A DNA stretch of 64,000 nt from Colwellia marinimaniae (GTDB taxonomy: Bacteria > Pseudomonadota > Gammaproteobacteria > Enterobacterales > Alteromonadaceae). Below the pieces are notes generated by a model, which worked only from the letters and a program-made list of their open reading frames with translations, did not search any database and was not told the origin of the DNA. A program made the translations under genes and the position numbers. Position 1 is the stretch's first letter; each line of letters opens with the position of its first letter. Shown here in pieces: positions 35,164 to 45,042 of this stretch. The DNA lies in the NCBI RefSeq assembly GCF_002207865.1, contig NZ_BDQM01000013.1, positions 1 to 64,000 on the forward strand, given 5' to 3'.

Positions 35164-35922
35164 ATGAAAAGAATTTCGTTATTCATCATCATAGCTTTAT
35201 CCTTACTCAGTATGAGTTTTGACGCTCTTGCCGGTGATCTATCGTTGTCGGCCTTAACGCTCACTACAAACCCTGATGGCTCGCAAGAGTATTCAGTAAA
35301 TCTACAAATATTGATTTTTATGACTGCGCTAAGTTTTATCCCTGCTGCTATCATAATGATGACCTCATTTACTCGAATTGTGGTGATTATGTCCATTTTA
35401 CGACAAGCTATTGGTCTTCAGCAAACACCATCGAATCAAGTGATAATTGGACTGACGCTTTTTATGACACTGTTCATAATGACGCCAGTATATAATCAAA
35501 TAGATAAAACGGCCATTCAACCCTATTTAGCAGATCAGTTAACGTCTAGTGAAGCCATCAATCTGGGCAAGATACCGCTGCGTGCTTTTATGTTGCAGCA
35601 AACCCGTATTAAGGATCTTGATACCTTAGCCGGCATGGCTGGTATTGAAGCGGTAGATAAGCCAACCGATTTACCTATGACCGTCATTATCCCTGCTTTT
35701 ATTATCAGTGAATTAAAAACCGCTTTTCAAATTGGTTTTATATTATTTATACCTTTTTTGATCATCGATTTGGTTGTCGCCAGTATATTGATGGCCATGG
35801 GCATGATGATGCTTTCGCCCATGATTGTCTCTTTACCTTTTAAGTTGATGTTATTTGTTTTGGTTGATGGCTGGAACCTTGTTATTGGTACCATAGCAAC
35901 CAGCTATGGTATGGGTAGTTAG
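35164..35922 (+). CDS. fliP: Flagellar export gate protein FliP
   Basis: FliP forms the core pentamer of the export gate. The 252-residue product has a signal peptide (about 1-23, ending ALA), then membrane segments and the family motifs [40 protein letters not shown] and [20 protein letters not shown]. Length matches E. coli FliP (245). It is followed 67 bp later by fliQ. Confidence 0.97.
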   Translation: MKRISLFIIIALSLLSMSFDALAGDLSLSALTLTTNPDGSQEYSVNLQILIFMTALSFIPAAIIMMTSFTRIVVIMSILRQAIGLQQTPSNQVIIGLTLFMTLFIMTPVYNQIDKTAIQPYLADQLTSSEAINLGKIPLRAFMLQQTRIKDLDTLAGMAGIEAVDKPTDLPMTVIIPAFIISELKTAFQIGFILFIPFLIIDLVVASILMAMGMMMLSPMIVSLPFKLMLFVLVDGWNLVIGTIATSYGMGS

Positions 35923-35989
35923 CGAGACTGCTAACTTGTCTTTGCTTCACTAGCATTTAAGAAAAATTGGGTATACAAGAGAGTAGCTT

Positions 35990-36259
35990 ATGGGACCTGA
36001 AATCTATGTGGATATACTAGGTGATGCTTTATTACTCGTTATCGTACTAGTAAGTGCTATCATCTTACCCAGTCTTGCGGTGGGTTTAATTGTGGCTGTT
36101 TTTCAAGCAGCTACTTCAATTAATGAGCAAACCTTAAGCTTCTTACCAAGATTAATTGTCACTTTACTTTCTTTGATATTTGGCGGCCATTGGCTATTAC
36201 AAAAAATTATGGACTATACCATTAGGCTCATTGCTAGCATACCTAGTGTCATTATCTAA
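35990..36259 (+). CDS. fliQ: Flagellar export gate protein FliQ
   Basis: FliQ is a small two-helix membrane protein of the export gate. The 89-residue product has two membrane segments, AVGLIVAVFQAATSINEQTL with the conserved QAATxIxEQTL loop, and LPRLIVTLLSLIFGGHWLL. Length is exactly typical. It lies between fliP and fliR. Confidence 0.97.
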   Translation: MGPEIYVDILGDALLLVIVLVSAIILPSLAVGLIVAVFQAATSINEQTLSFLPRLIVTLLSLIFGGHWLLQKIMDYTIRLIASIPSVII

Positions 36260-36320
36260 TGGTTAACATCTTGTTATTGCTAACTATTACCGATAATATA
36301 CTCGATATCGGTAGCCGGTA

Positions 36321-37103
36321 ATGGAATTTACCGAGTCCGTTATTAACCAATTTATGGCAGATCTTATTTTGCCCTTTAGTCGGATCTCTGCCTTGGTTAT
36401 GACCATGATAGGCTTTAGTGCTAGAACCATTCCAATGCGGGTAAAACTTTTTTTATCCTTAGCCATAACCGTTGCTATCATGCCGGCCATCCCACCCGTT
36501 AAAGATATTGATTTACTGTCTATCAATACGGCTATCTTACTGGGGCAACAGATGATTATCGGTATTATGCTTGGCTTTGTCACCATTATGGTCGTCAACA
36601 CTTTTACCTTGGCAGGGCAAATTATTGCCATGCAATCAGGTCTTGGTTTTGCTTCATTAGTTGATCCCGCTAGCGGCATGAATGTACCAGCTGTTGGCCA
36701 ATTCTTTTTAATATTATCTTCACTGCTATTTTGGGTGATGGATGGACATCTGGCTTATTTACATTTTATTGTCGCCAGCTTTGACACCTTACCTATTCCG
36801 ACCGAGCATTTATCCAGCATCAAATATAGAGAAATCGTTGAATGGGGCAGTTGGATGTTTGCTACTGCGCTATCTCTTGCTTTAGCACCAGTAACGGCGA
36901 TGTTATTGATAAATTTTTCCTTTGGTATTATGACCAGAGCCGCACCGCAATTGAATATTTTTGCTATTGGCTTTCCCATCACCATGCTGGCAGGTTTACT
37001 TATTATGTGGCTAACCTTTGGTAATTTTCTCACTCACTTTGAACTGCAGTGGCAACGTGCACTAGATTTTAGCTGCTACCTTATTGATTGTCAGGCCACA
37101 TAG
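36321..37103 (+). CDS. fliR: Flagellar export gate protein FliR
   Basis: FliR completes the FliP-FliQ-FliR gate complex. The 260-residue protein has several membrane segments with family motifs PFSRISALVMTMIGFSARTI, GQIIAMQSGLGFASLVDPAS and RAAPQLNIFAIGFPITMLAG. Its stop codon is immediately followed by the ATG of flhB with no gap. Confidence 0.96.
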   Translation: MEFTESVINQFMADLILPFSRISALVMTMIGFSARTIPMRVKLFLSLAITVAIMPAIPPVKDIDLLSINTAILLGQQMIIGIMLGFVTIMVVNTFTLAGQIIAMQSGLGFASLVDPASGMNVPAVGQFFLILSSLLFWVMDGHLAYLHFIVASFDTLPIPTEHLSSIKYREIVEWGSWMFATALSLALAPVTAMLLINFSFGIMTRAAPQLNIFAIGFPITMLAGLLIMWLTFGNFLTHFELQWQRALDFSCYLIDCQAT

Positions 37104-38234
37104 ATGGCTGACTCTGATAGTGGTGAAAAAAGCGAAGAACCCACGGCAAAAAAACTCACCGATGCCCGTAAAAAGGGTCAAATTGCCCGCTCTAAAGATT
37201 TAGGCACTTTTTTTGTTTTGGTTGGCAGTGCTTGCGCCATGTTACTTATGGGGAAATCTTTAGCCACCTCAATGGCTAATATGATGACTCATATGTTTAG
37301 CTTAACGAGAGAAGAGGCCATGGATATCAATGCGCTTTTTAAAGTGATAAATGATGGTATCTTTCAGCTAGTATCACCCTTAATGTGGATATTCGTTATC
37401 ATTATGATCGCGGCATTTGTGGGTAATACTTTACTTGGTGGTATGAGTTTTTCGTGGGAGGCGATGATGCCTAAAGCAAGTCGGCTCTCCCCTATGGCTG
37501 GCTTTAAAAGAATGTTCGGGGTACAAGCAGCGGTCGAGTTGTTTAAATCAATTTTAAAGTTCTGTGTGGTTTTTTTTGTTGCTTATTTATTACTAAATGG
37601 TTTGTTTGAACAAATTTTAGGGTTAAGTCGAGAAACTATTCCGGCTAACTTTGAACATGCAACGACTATGCTGCTGTGGATGTTCTTAGTGTTGGCCTTA
37701 TCGATAGGCATTATTGTGGCTATTGATGCGCCGTATCAAGTTTGGAATCATAACCGCCAACTAAAAATGACTAAGCAAGAAATTAAAGATGAACATAAAA
37801 GTTCAGAAGGTAGTCCTGAAATGAAAGGCCGTATTCGTCGGACGCAATATGAAATGTCACAACGACGTATGATGGCTGATGTGCCCGACTCGGATGTTGT
37901 CATCACTAATCCTACCCATTTTTCTATTGCGCTTAAATATGATGCCGCGGTAGGTGGAGCCCCAGTGTTGGTCGCTAAAGGTGTTGATGAAATGGCCATA
38001 CATATCCGCACCATTGCTAAAGAGCATCAAGTTGAGATTATTCAATCAGCGGCCTTAGCACGCTCAATTTATTATACTGCCGAAGTTGGTGAAGATATCC
38101 CTGAAGAGCTGTTTGCCGCTGTTGCCCAAGTGTTGGCCTTTATCTTCCAGCTCAATGAGCATAAAAAAGGTAAGGCTAAAAAACCTATTCCTGTTGCTAA
38201 AGATCTGCCTATCCCCGATGAATTTAAATATTAG
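37104..38234 (+). CDS. flhB: Flagellar export switch protein FlhB
   Basis: FlhB controls the switch from rod/hook to filament substrates by self-cleavage. The 376-residue product starts with SEEPTAKKLTDARKKGQIAR, has four membrane segments, and in the cytoplasmic part carries the self-cleavage site Asn269-Pro270-Thr271-His272, at the same residue numbers as in E. coli. It adjoins fliR with zero spacing and ends the long fliK-flhB run. Confidence 0.97.
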   Translation: MADSDSGEKSEEPTAKKLTDARKKGQIARSKDLGTFFVLVGSACAMLLMGKSLATSMANMMTHMFSLTREEAMDINALFKVINDGIFQLVSPLMWIFVIIMIAAFVGNTLLGGMSFSWEAMMPKASRLSPMAGFKRMFGVQAAVELFKSILKFCVVFFVAYLLLNGLFEQILGLSRETIPANFEHATTMLLWMFLVLALSIGIIVAIDAPYQVWNHNRQLKMTKQEIKDEHKSSEGSPEMKGRIRRTQYEMSQRRMMADVPDSDVVITNPTHFSIALKYDAAVGGAPVLVAKGVDEMAIHIRTIAKEHQVEIIQSAALARSIYYTAEVGEDIPEELFAAVAQVLAFIFQLNEHKKGKAKKPIPVAKDLPIPDEFKY

Positions 38235-38272
38235 CGTCAACAGAGACAAGTAAATAGAGCCAATAAGCTCTT

Positions 38273-38289
38273 TTGGTATAAGAATTGCT
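38273..38289 (+). promoter_or_regulatory. Sigma54-type promoter before flhA
   Basis: TTGGTAT-N5-TTGCT keeps the GG-N10-GC spacing and lies 40 bp before the flhA ATG. In Vibrio flhA-flhF-flhG-fliA and the che genes form a class II unit under FlrA and RpoN. Confidence 0.65.
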
Positions 38290-38328
38290 ACCTCATGATA
38301 ACTGTCAAAAAAACATCATGAAGTAGTA

Positions 38329-40431
38329 ATGCAATTAGTCGCTTATTTTAATAAATTTGATAAATCGAAGTTACGTCATCTGACTGGGCTGGGTACCCCC
38401 ATTCTGGTCATGGCAGCCCTAGGCATGGTTATGTTACCTATGCCCGCTTGGTTATTAGATATCCTGTTTTCTTTTAATATAGCACTCTCTCTGGTTGTTT
38501 TACTCATTACTGTTTACACCTTAAAACCCCTTGATTTTGGCTCTTTCCCGGCCGTTTTACTCGTGGCAACTATTTTACGTTTAGCATTGAATGTCGCCAG
38601 TACCCGGATAGTGCTATTAGAAGGTCATGAAGGCCCAGATGCCGCGGGTAAAGTTATTGAAGCCTTTGGTTCCGTCGTTATTGGTGGCAATTATGCGGTC
38701 GGCTTAGTGGTATTTTTAATCTTAATTATTATCAACTTTGTTGTTATCACAAAAGGTGCGGGTCGCATTGCCGAAGTGACCGCGCGTTTTACCTTAGATG
38801 CCATGCCAGGTAAACAAATGGCCATTGATGCCGACTTAAATGCGGGTTTTATTACTCAGGAAGAAGCAAAAGAACGCCGTATAGAAGTAACCAATGAAGC
38901 CGATTTTTATGGCTCAATGGATGGTGCCAGTAAATTTGTCAAAGGTGATGCCATTGCCGGCATTCTTATCTTGTTCATTAATATTATTGGTGGCTTAATC
39001 ATTGGTATGGTGCAACATGATCTAGCCTTCGGCGAGGCAGTTGAAATTTATACCGTACTGACTATTGGTGATGGCCTTGCTGCGCAAATACCAGGTTTAT
39101 TATTATCTGTTGGTACCGCTATTGTTGTAACCCGTCAAAATACCTCCCAAGATATGGGCGAACAAGTTAGCAGCCAATTAGGCCAAGAAAAATCGCTTTA
39201 TATTACCGCAGGGGTGATGTTTGTTATGGGGGTTATCCCCGGCATGCCACATTTTGTCTTTTTATTATTTTCGGCCATTATTGCTGCCACTGCTTTTTAT
39301 GGCGCGAGAAAAAAAGAAAACAAAAAAATTGCACAAGAAAAAATAGTTGAAGAAGAACAAGTGCAGCATCAACAACAAGAAGAAGAGGTGAAAGAATTGG
39401 ATTGGGATGATGTCAATCAGGTTGATATTATTGGTCTAGAAATTGGTTACCGTTTGATCCCCCTAGTGGATAAAGCGCAAGGTGGTGAACTACTGAGTCG
39501 TATTAAAGGCGTACGAAAAAAGTTATCCCAGGAATTCGGCTTTTTAGTTCCTGCAGTACATATTCGAGATAATTTAGATTTGGACCCAAACAGTTATCAA
39601 ATATCGCTTATGGGTGTTGTTGTTGGCAGTGCCGAAATTCGTCATGATCAGGAGCTCGCCATTAATCCTGGACAAGTTTTTGGTAAGCTTGATGGCGTCG
39701 CCACAAAAGACCCAGCTTTTGGACTTGAGGCTACTTGGATTAATCAAAATCAACGTGAACAAGCACAAACGTTAGGTTACACTGTTGTTGATTCGGCCAC
39801 CGTGTTAGCAACGCATTTGAGTCAGATATTAACCAATAATGCTGCTCAGTTGTTAGGGCATGAAGAAGTGCAAAACTTATTGGACTTACTTGCTAAAAGC
39901 TACCCTAAGTTAGTGGAAGGCTTTATTCCTGATACCCTGACTTTAGGTACGGTTGTTAAAGTACTACAAAGCCTAATGAACGAAGGTGTTGCGGTACGTG
40001 ATATGCGGTCTATAGTGCAAACTCTGGTTGAATATGGACCGAAGAGCCAAGATGCTGAAGTTCTCACCGCAGCGGTACGAATAAGTTTAAGAAAATTTAT
40101 TATCCAAGACCTGGTTGGTGCCGCAAAAGAAGTACCCGTCATAACTTTGGCTCCAGAATTGGAACAGATGTTGCATCAGTCTATGCAAATGGCAGGAGAT
40201 GATGGTGCCGGAATTGAACCTGGTTTAGCGGAGCGCTTACAAAAATCATTAACTGAAGGTGCAAACCAGCAAGAAATGGCTGGAGATACGCCAATTTTAT
40301 TAACGTCGGGAATTTTGCGTCAGGTTTTGGCTAAGTTTGTTAAATACACCATACCAAGTTTACGCGTGATTTCTTATCAAGAAATCCCTGATGACAAACA
40401 AATTAAAATTGTTAGTGCTATTGGGCAATAA
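38329..40431 (+). CDS. flhA: Flagellar export gate protein FlhA
   Basis: FlhA is the large export-gate protein whose cytoplasmic ring receives substrates. The 700-residue product has an N-terminal membrane domain of about eight segments (GTPILVMAALGMVMLPMPAW, the RIAEVTARFTLDAMPGKQMA and DADLNAGFITQEEAKERR loop) and a C-terminal cytoplasmic domain from about residue 350. A hydrophilic Glu/Gln-rich linker joins them. Length is as in E. coli (692). Confidence 0.97.
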   Translation: MQLVAYFNKFDKSKLRHLTGLGTPILVMAALGMVMLPMPAWLLDILFSFNIALSLVVLLITVYTLKPLDFGSFPAVLLVATILRLALNVASTRIVLLEGHEGPDAAGKVIEAFGSVVIGGNYAVGLVVFLILIIINFVVITKGAGRIAEVTARFTLDAMPGKQMAIDADLNAGFITQEEAKERRIEVTNEADFYGSMDGASKFVKGDAIAGILILFINIIGGLIIGMVQHDLAFGEAVEIYTVLTIGDGLAAQIPGLLLSVGTAIVVTRQNTSQDMGEQVSSQLGQEKSLYITAGVMFVMGVIPGMPHFVFLLFSAIIAATAFYGARKKENKKIAQEKIVEEEQVQHQQQEEEVKELDWDDVNQVDIIGLEIGYRLIPLVDKAQGGELLSRIKGVRKKLSQEFGFLVPAVHIRDNLDLDPNSYQISLMGVVVGSAEIRHDQELAINPGQVFGKLDGVATKDPAFGLEATWINQNQREQAQTLGYTVVDSATVLATHLSQILTNNAAQLLGHEEVQNLLDLLAKSYPKLVEGFIPDTLTLGTVVKVLQSLMNEGVAVRDMRSIVQTLVEYGPKSQDAEVLTAAVRISLRKFIIQDLVGAAKEVPVITLAPELEQMLHQSMQMAGDDGAGIEPGLAERLQKSLTEGANQQEMAGDTPILLTSGILRQVLAKFVKYTIPSLRVISYQEIPDDKQIKIVSAIGQ

Positions 40432-40490
40432 CAATAAGTTAAACGTATGCTGAGCAACGTTTTAACTAAGAGCAAAGGTAGAGGTTAGCT

Positions 40491-42071
40491 ATGAAGATTA
40501 GACGTTTTGTTGCCAAAGATATGCGTACTGCATTAACACAGATCAAAGAAGAACTTGGCGTTGATGCAGTAATTATGTCTAATAAAAAAATTCCAGAAGG
40601 TGTGGAATTAATGGCTGCTGTTGATTATAACCAAGCCGTGCCTCCGGCAAAATTTCCTGAAAAAAGGGCTGTAGAAACTGAAGCACAGCAGAACTCATTG
40701 AGCCCAAGAGAAGTAAGTAATGATGTGGTTAGCCTTGGTCAACAAACACAGCGGCACAATAATACTTCATCTTCCTCTACATCTACCTCTTCATCCTCAG
40801 TGGTAAATGATAATAGCGCGGAAGATGTACCCGCTGATAGCTTATCGGCATTACTTAATCGTCAAGTGCAACATCCGGCTCAGTACCAGTCAAGCCATCA
40901 AACAGCTCAGCAGCAAGAGCCCAACAGCCTTGATAAAACGACTATAAAGCAGCAACTAAAAAGTTTTACTGACCGTCTCAATCAACCCAATACTGATAGC
41001 TTGCCGCCAGCAATAGCAGAGCAAGGCGCTAACGCGGAAGATGTTCAAGATGATGACCAGATAACGGCTATCGTATCGAATAATATATCAAGCCCAAGTC
41101 CCTTAGCGGTTGATGTCAATGATGATGTCCAGGTGTCTTCACAAGATTTTGTCAAGATGCAGCAAGAGATGGCCTCAATTCGTTCGTTACTAGAACATCA
41201 AGTTTCAGGTTTAATGTGGCAAGATATGGCGCAAAAGGATCCACAACGCGCAGTACTGGTCAATCGTTTACTTGCTTTAGGGCTGAATGAACAAATCGCC
41301 GATCAAATTGCCGGCTATGTACCTGAACAGTCGACTGCAGAGGAAGCATGGGCGCAAGCAACTCAACTTATTGCTAAGCAAATTAATACCACACAAAATG
41401 ATATTATCACTCGTGGCGGTGTTGTTGCGCTGGTTGGCCCAACCGGGGTAGGTAAAACTACCACCATAGCAAAACTTGCCGCAGGTTTCTCGCAAGTACA
41501 TGGCAGCGATCAAGTTGCTCTTATTTCCACCGATACTTTCCGTATTGCTGGTTTTGAGCAATTAGCAACTTATGGCAAGATTATTGGCTGTCAGGTGAGC
41601 CTTGCTAAAGATAGCCAAGCGTTAGATACTCTGTTACAGCAATACTCTAAGAAGAAATTAATTTTAATTGATACTGCTGGCATGGGACAACGTGACATTC
41701 GTTTAGCAGAACAATTAACCGCCTTAGTGGCGAACGCTAGGGTTAGAATTAGAAATTATTTAGTTTTAGCGGCTAATACGCAACAAGGCGTAATGCAAGA
41801 AAACGTAGATCGCTTTAAAAAGATACCATTATCGGGTTGTATTTATACTAAACTCGATGAAAGTATCAGTATTGGTGAAATAATTACAACTTCGATTCAA
41901 AATGGCTTACCAATAGGGTATCTTACTGATGGGCAAAGAGTTCCAGAAGATATTAAAGTTGCAAATGCTGAGAAACTCGTTACTCTGGCAGATAAGATGG
42001 CAACTAAGTCAGTAAATAACAATGTAAGTGTAATGCGGCCAATGCCAGTTGCTCCCGCCGCAATAGTATAA
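40491..42071 (+). CDS. flhF: SRP-type GTPase FlhF, polar flagellum placement
   Basis: FlhF is a signal-recognition-type GTPase that marks the pole for flagellar assembly. The 526-residue protein has the B domain (MKIRRFVAKDMRTALTQIKE), a long Ser/Gln-rich variable linker (about 60-210), and the NG domain with P-loop GPTGVGKT (316-323) and downstream LILIDTAGMGQRD and TKLDE. It precedes flhG, its functional antagonist. Confidence 0.95.
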   Translation: MKIRRFVAKDMRTALTQIKEELGVDAVIMSNKKIPEGVELMAAVDYNQAVPPAKFPEKRAVETEAQQNSLSPREVSNDVVSLGQQTQRHNNTSSSSTSTSSSSVVNDNSAEDVPADSLSALLNRQVQHPAQYQSSHQTAQQQEPNSLDKTTIKQQLKSFTDRLNQPNTDSLPPAIAEQGANAEDVQDDDQITAIVSNNISSPSPLAVDVNDDVQVSSQDFVKMQQEMASIRSLLEHQVSGLMWQDMAQKDPQRAVLVNRLLALGLNEQIADQIAGYVPEQSTAEEAWAQATQLIAKQINTTQNDIITRGGVVALVGPTGVGKTTTIAKLAAGFSQVHGSDQVALISTDTFRIAGFEQLATYGKIIGCQVSLAKDSQALDTLLQQYSKKKLILIDTAGMGQRDIRLAEQLTALVANARVRIRNYLVLAANTQQGVMQENVDRFKKIPLSGCIYTKLDESISIGEIITTSIQNGLPIGYLTDGQRVPEDIKVANAEKLVTLADKMATKSVNNNVSVMRPMPVAPAAIV

Positions 42072-42117
42072 GGTTCTAGCTAGTAGCTAAACAGATATGA
42101 TTAGAAGTAATAATTAA

Positions 42118-42960
42118 ATGATAGATCAAGCGAGCGGCTTAAGAAAGATGCAAAACCTACAGCAAGTTAAAGTAGTGGCAGTTTCAGGCGGAAAAGGTGG
42201 CGTTGGTAAAACGAACACCGCCCTTAATACAGCCGTTGCTCTAGGGCAACAGGGTAAACGAGTTTTAGTGCTTGATGCCGATTTAGGCCTGGCTAATGTA
42301 GATGTGATGTTAGGGTTAAGAGTAAAACGTAACTTATCTCATGTATTATCAGGTGAATGTGAGCTTGATGATATTATTATTGAAGGTCCTGCAGGGATTA
42401 AGATTATTCCCGCAACATCCGGTTCACAGTCTATGGTGGATTTAACGCCATCAGAGCATGCCGGTCTCATTAGAGCCTTTAGTGAAATGAAAACGCAGTT
42501 CGATGTGTTGATAATTGATACCGCGGCTGGTATTTCCGATATGGTGTTAAGCTTTACCAGGGCTGCACAGGATGTGATGTTAGTTGTTTGTGATGAACCC
42601 ACCTCTATTACTGATTGCTATGCCTTAATGAAATTACTCAGCCGTGATCACGGTGTCTTTAAATTTAAAGTTGTTGCTAATATGGTTCGTAGTCCTAGAG
42701 AAGGACAACAACTTTTTGCAAAATTAACAAAAGTAACCGATAGGTTTCTCGATGTGGCTATAGAGCTAGTCGCGGTAATACCCTTCGATGAAAATGTTCG
42801 CAGATCAGTACGTAAGCAACAACTGATTGTGGAAGCTTATCCTCAATCTCCAGCAGCGTTAGCTTATATTGATTTAGCCACTAAAGTTAGCCAATGGCCA
42901 GTTCCTAAACAAGCTTCAGGGCACCTAGAATTCTTTATTGAGCAGTTACTAGGGAACTAA
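42118..42960 (+). CDS. flhG: MinD-like ATPase FlhG (FleN), flagellar number control
   Basis: FlhG limits flagellar number and in Vibrio and Pseudomonas represses FlrA/FleQ. The 280-residue protein has the deviant Walker A motif GKGGVGKT (25-32), the MinD-type VLDADLGLANVDVMLG, and VLIIDTAAGISD. An N-terminal peptide (MIDQASGLRKM) precedes the P-loop; it matches the DQAxGLR motif known to activate the FlhF GTPase. It sits between flhF and fliA. Confidence 0.95.
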   Translation: MIDQASGLRKMQNLQQVKVVAVSGGKGGVGKTNTALNTAVALGQQGKRVLVLDADLGLANVDVMLGLRVKRNLSHVLSGECELDDIIIEGPAGIKIIPATSGSQSMVDLTPSEHAGLIRAFSEMKTQFDVLIIDTAAGISDMVLSFTRAAQDVMLVVCDEPTSITDCYALMKLLSRDHGVFKFKVVANMVRSPREGQQLFAKLTKVTDRFLDVAIELVAVIPFDENVRRSVRKQQLIVEAYPQSPAALAYIDLATKVSQWPVPKQASGHLEFFIEQLLGN

Positions 42961-43003
42961 ATAACTGAGTAATTAAGCATGTCTTCAATGAGAGCGATAA
43001 TAC

Positions 43004-43723
43004 GTGGTAAAAGCAAATAGCTACAATAGTCTAATTGATAAAACAGCTTTGCTTGAACAACATACTGTTTTGGTCAAGCGCATTGCTTATCATTTACTGG
43101 CAAGGTTGCCAGCAAGTGTGTTAGTCGATGACTTAATTCAATCGGGTATGATTGGTTTATTTGAAGCAGCCAAAAATTTTGATAATAGCAAAGGTGCTAG
43201 TTTTGAAACATTTGCTGGCATTAGAATTCGTGGCGCTATGCTTGATGAAATACGTCGAGGCGATTGGACGCCAAGATCTGTTCACAAAAATAGCAGAATG
43301 ATAAGTGAAGCCATTAAACAACTCGAAGCGCAGCGTGGTCGAGATGTTTCTGATATTGAAGTGGCTGAAAAACTTGATATTTCACTAAATGACTACCATC
43401 ATATATTAAGTGAAGTCAGTACAGGAAAAATACTCGGCATTGACGATTTAGGCGTTAATGAAGATGCGATAAAATTAGCTGATAGTTGCCGTGGTGATGA
43501 TCCATATCATAGTATTGAACACAGTGCTTTTAAAAAAGGCCTAGCTCAATGCATTAGCTCTTTACCAGAGAGAGAAGCTTTAGTACTGTCTCTATATTAC
43601 GATGAAGAATTAAACTTACGAGAAATAGGTCAAGTTCTTGATGTAAGTGAATCTAGGGTAAGCCAAATACATAGTCAAGCGATGCATCGTCTAAAAGCAC
43701 GCATGCATTCTTGGCAAAGTTAG
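43004..43723 (+). CDS. fliA: Flagellar sigma factor FliA (sigma28)
   Basis: FliA directs RNA polymerase to late flagellar promoters. The 239-residue product has region 2 (LPASVLVDDLIQSGMIGLFE, AKNFDNSKGASFETFAGIRI), region 3 (LDEIRRGDWTPRSVHKNSR) and region 4 (LSLYYDEELNLREIGQVLDV, ESRVSQIHSQAMHRLKARM). The start is GTG. Recognisable sites for it in this window precede flagellin 2 and the fliS block. No anti-sigma flgM is recognised here. Confidence 0.96.
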   Translation: MVKANSYNSLIDKTALLEQHTVLVKRIAYHLLARLPASVLVDDLIQSGMIGLFEAAKNFDNSKGASFETFAGIRIRGAMLDEIRRGDWTPRSVHKNSRMISEAIKQLEAQRGRDVSDIEVAEKLDISLNDYHHILSEVSTGKILGIDDLGVNEDAIKLADSCRGDDPYHSIEHSAFKKGLAQCISSLPEREALVLSLYYDEELNLREIGQVLDVSESRVSQIHSQAMHRLKARMHSWQS

Positions 43724-43827
43724 CTAAACTTGTCAGCTGAGCGCTTGCTATAAAATAACTACCTTGTTAGGTAAAAAAAGAATAGATATAAAAAAAAATT
43801 AATTTGAATGTTTTGCCGGAGGGTGCC

Positions 43828-44211
43828 TTGGATAAAAATATGAAAGTGCTTGTTGTTGATGACTTTTCAACCATGAGACGTATAGTGAAAAATTTGTTGC
43901 GAGATTTAGGGTTTACCAACATTCAAGAGGCGGATGATGGCAGTACAGCTTTACCTATGCTTCAAGGTGGTGATTTTGATTTTGTGGTAACAGACTGGAA
44001 CATGCCAGGCATGCAAGGTATAGATTTGCTGAAAGCAATCCGTGCTGATGCAAGCCTATCACATATCCCAGTATTACTTATTACCGCAGAAGCTAAAAAA
44101 GAACAAATCGTGATGGCAGCTCAAGCAGGTGTTAATGGCTATATTGTTAAACCTTTTACCGCCGCAACATTAAAAACTAAGATAGAGAAGATTTTTGAGC
44201 GCTTAGCTTAA
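43828..44211 (+). CDS. cheY: Chemotaxis response regulator CheY
   Basis: CheY, phosphorylated by CheA, binds FliM to switch rotation. The 127-residue protein has the acidic pair Asp11/Asp12, phosphoacceptor Asp56 (VVTDWNMPG), Thr in LLITAEAK and Lys in YIVKPF. The TTG start at 43828 is chosen because GGAGGG stands 4-5 bases before it and the protein then starts [12 protein letters not shown], as in Vibrio CheY. The ATG at 43840 would leave no ribosome-binding site at a normal distance. Confidence 0.95.
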   Translation: MDKNMKVLVVDDFSTMRRIVKNLLRDLGFTNIQEADDGSTALPMLQGGDFDFVVTDWNMPGMQGIDLLKAIRADASLSHIPVLLITAEAKKEQIVMAAQAGVNGYIVKPFTAATLKTKIEKIFERLA

Positions 44212-44285
44212 TGTGCGAACTTTAGTTAGCACATTAGTGCTTAGCTAAAGTAAGGTTTTGATAAATATTGTATTAAGGACTTTGC

Positions 44286-45029
44286 ATGACTATAGCTATG
44301 ACGGGGCGGATCTCATTAGAGCAAGCAAAATCTGTGGTTGAGTTTTTAGAGTTAGGTCAGCAAGATGAAGCGAATGCTATTATTGCTGAGATTCAAAACC
44401 CAATCAATTCGGAACTTTTTGCTGAAATTGGTAAATTAACACGCCAGCTTCATGATTCGTTAACAAATTTCCAGCTAGACTCTAGGTTGTCTGATCTCGC
44501 TACCTCAGATATCCCCGATGCCAAAGAACGGTTGAATTTTGTTATTACTAGAACAGAAGAAGCCGCTAATAAAACCATGGATGCAGTTGAGGCTATTTTT
44601 CCTGTTGTAAATACTATGGCTGAACAAGTAGCCGCCGTAAATCCGTCATGGACTAAGTTGATGAACAATGAGTTAGACTTAACCGAGTTTAAATCGTTGT
44701 GCCTTAATATCGATACCTTATTAAAAAATACCGGTAAAGAAACCCAACATATACATAGTTTAATGACTGACGTGTTAATGGCACAAGATTTTCAAGATTT
44801 AACTGGGCAAGTCATTCGTAAAGTTATAGATCTAGTAATAGAAGTGGAAGAAAGTTTAATAACCATGTTAACGGCTTTTGGAATATCTGCTGAACCAGTG
44901 CAGGAGAAAGTGCTGCCTAAAGTAGGTAAAAATCTTGTTGAAGGGCCGATTATAAATAAAGAAAATAGAGATGATGTAGTAGCAGATCAAGATGATGTCG
45001 ACGATCTTTTGTCAAGTTTAGGATTTTAA
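44286..45029 (+). CDS. cheZ: CheY-P phosphatase CheZ
   Basis: CheZ dephosphorylates CheY-P. The 247-residue helical protein has the catalytic segment LMAQDFQDLTGQVIRKVIDL, with the Asp and Gln of the CheZ active site, and the C-terminal peptide DDVDDLLSSLGF that binds CheY. Length exceeds E. coli CheZ (214) but fits marine gammaproteobacteria. cheA follows after 13 bp. Confidence 0.94.
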   Translation: MTIAMTGRISLEQAKSVVEFLELGQQDEANAIIAEIQNPINSELFAEIGKLTRQLHDSLTNFQLDSRLSDLATSDIPDAKERLNFVITRTEEAANKTMDAVEAIFPVVNTMAEQVAAVNPSWTKLMNNELDLTEFKSLCLNIDTLLKNTGKETQHIHSLMTDVLMAQDFQDLTGQVIRKVIDLVIEVEESLITMLTAFGISAEPVQEKVLPKVGKNLVEGPIINKENRDDVVADQDDVDDLLSSLGF

Positions 45030-45042
45030 TGGGAGTTACTGC

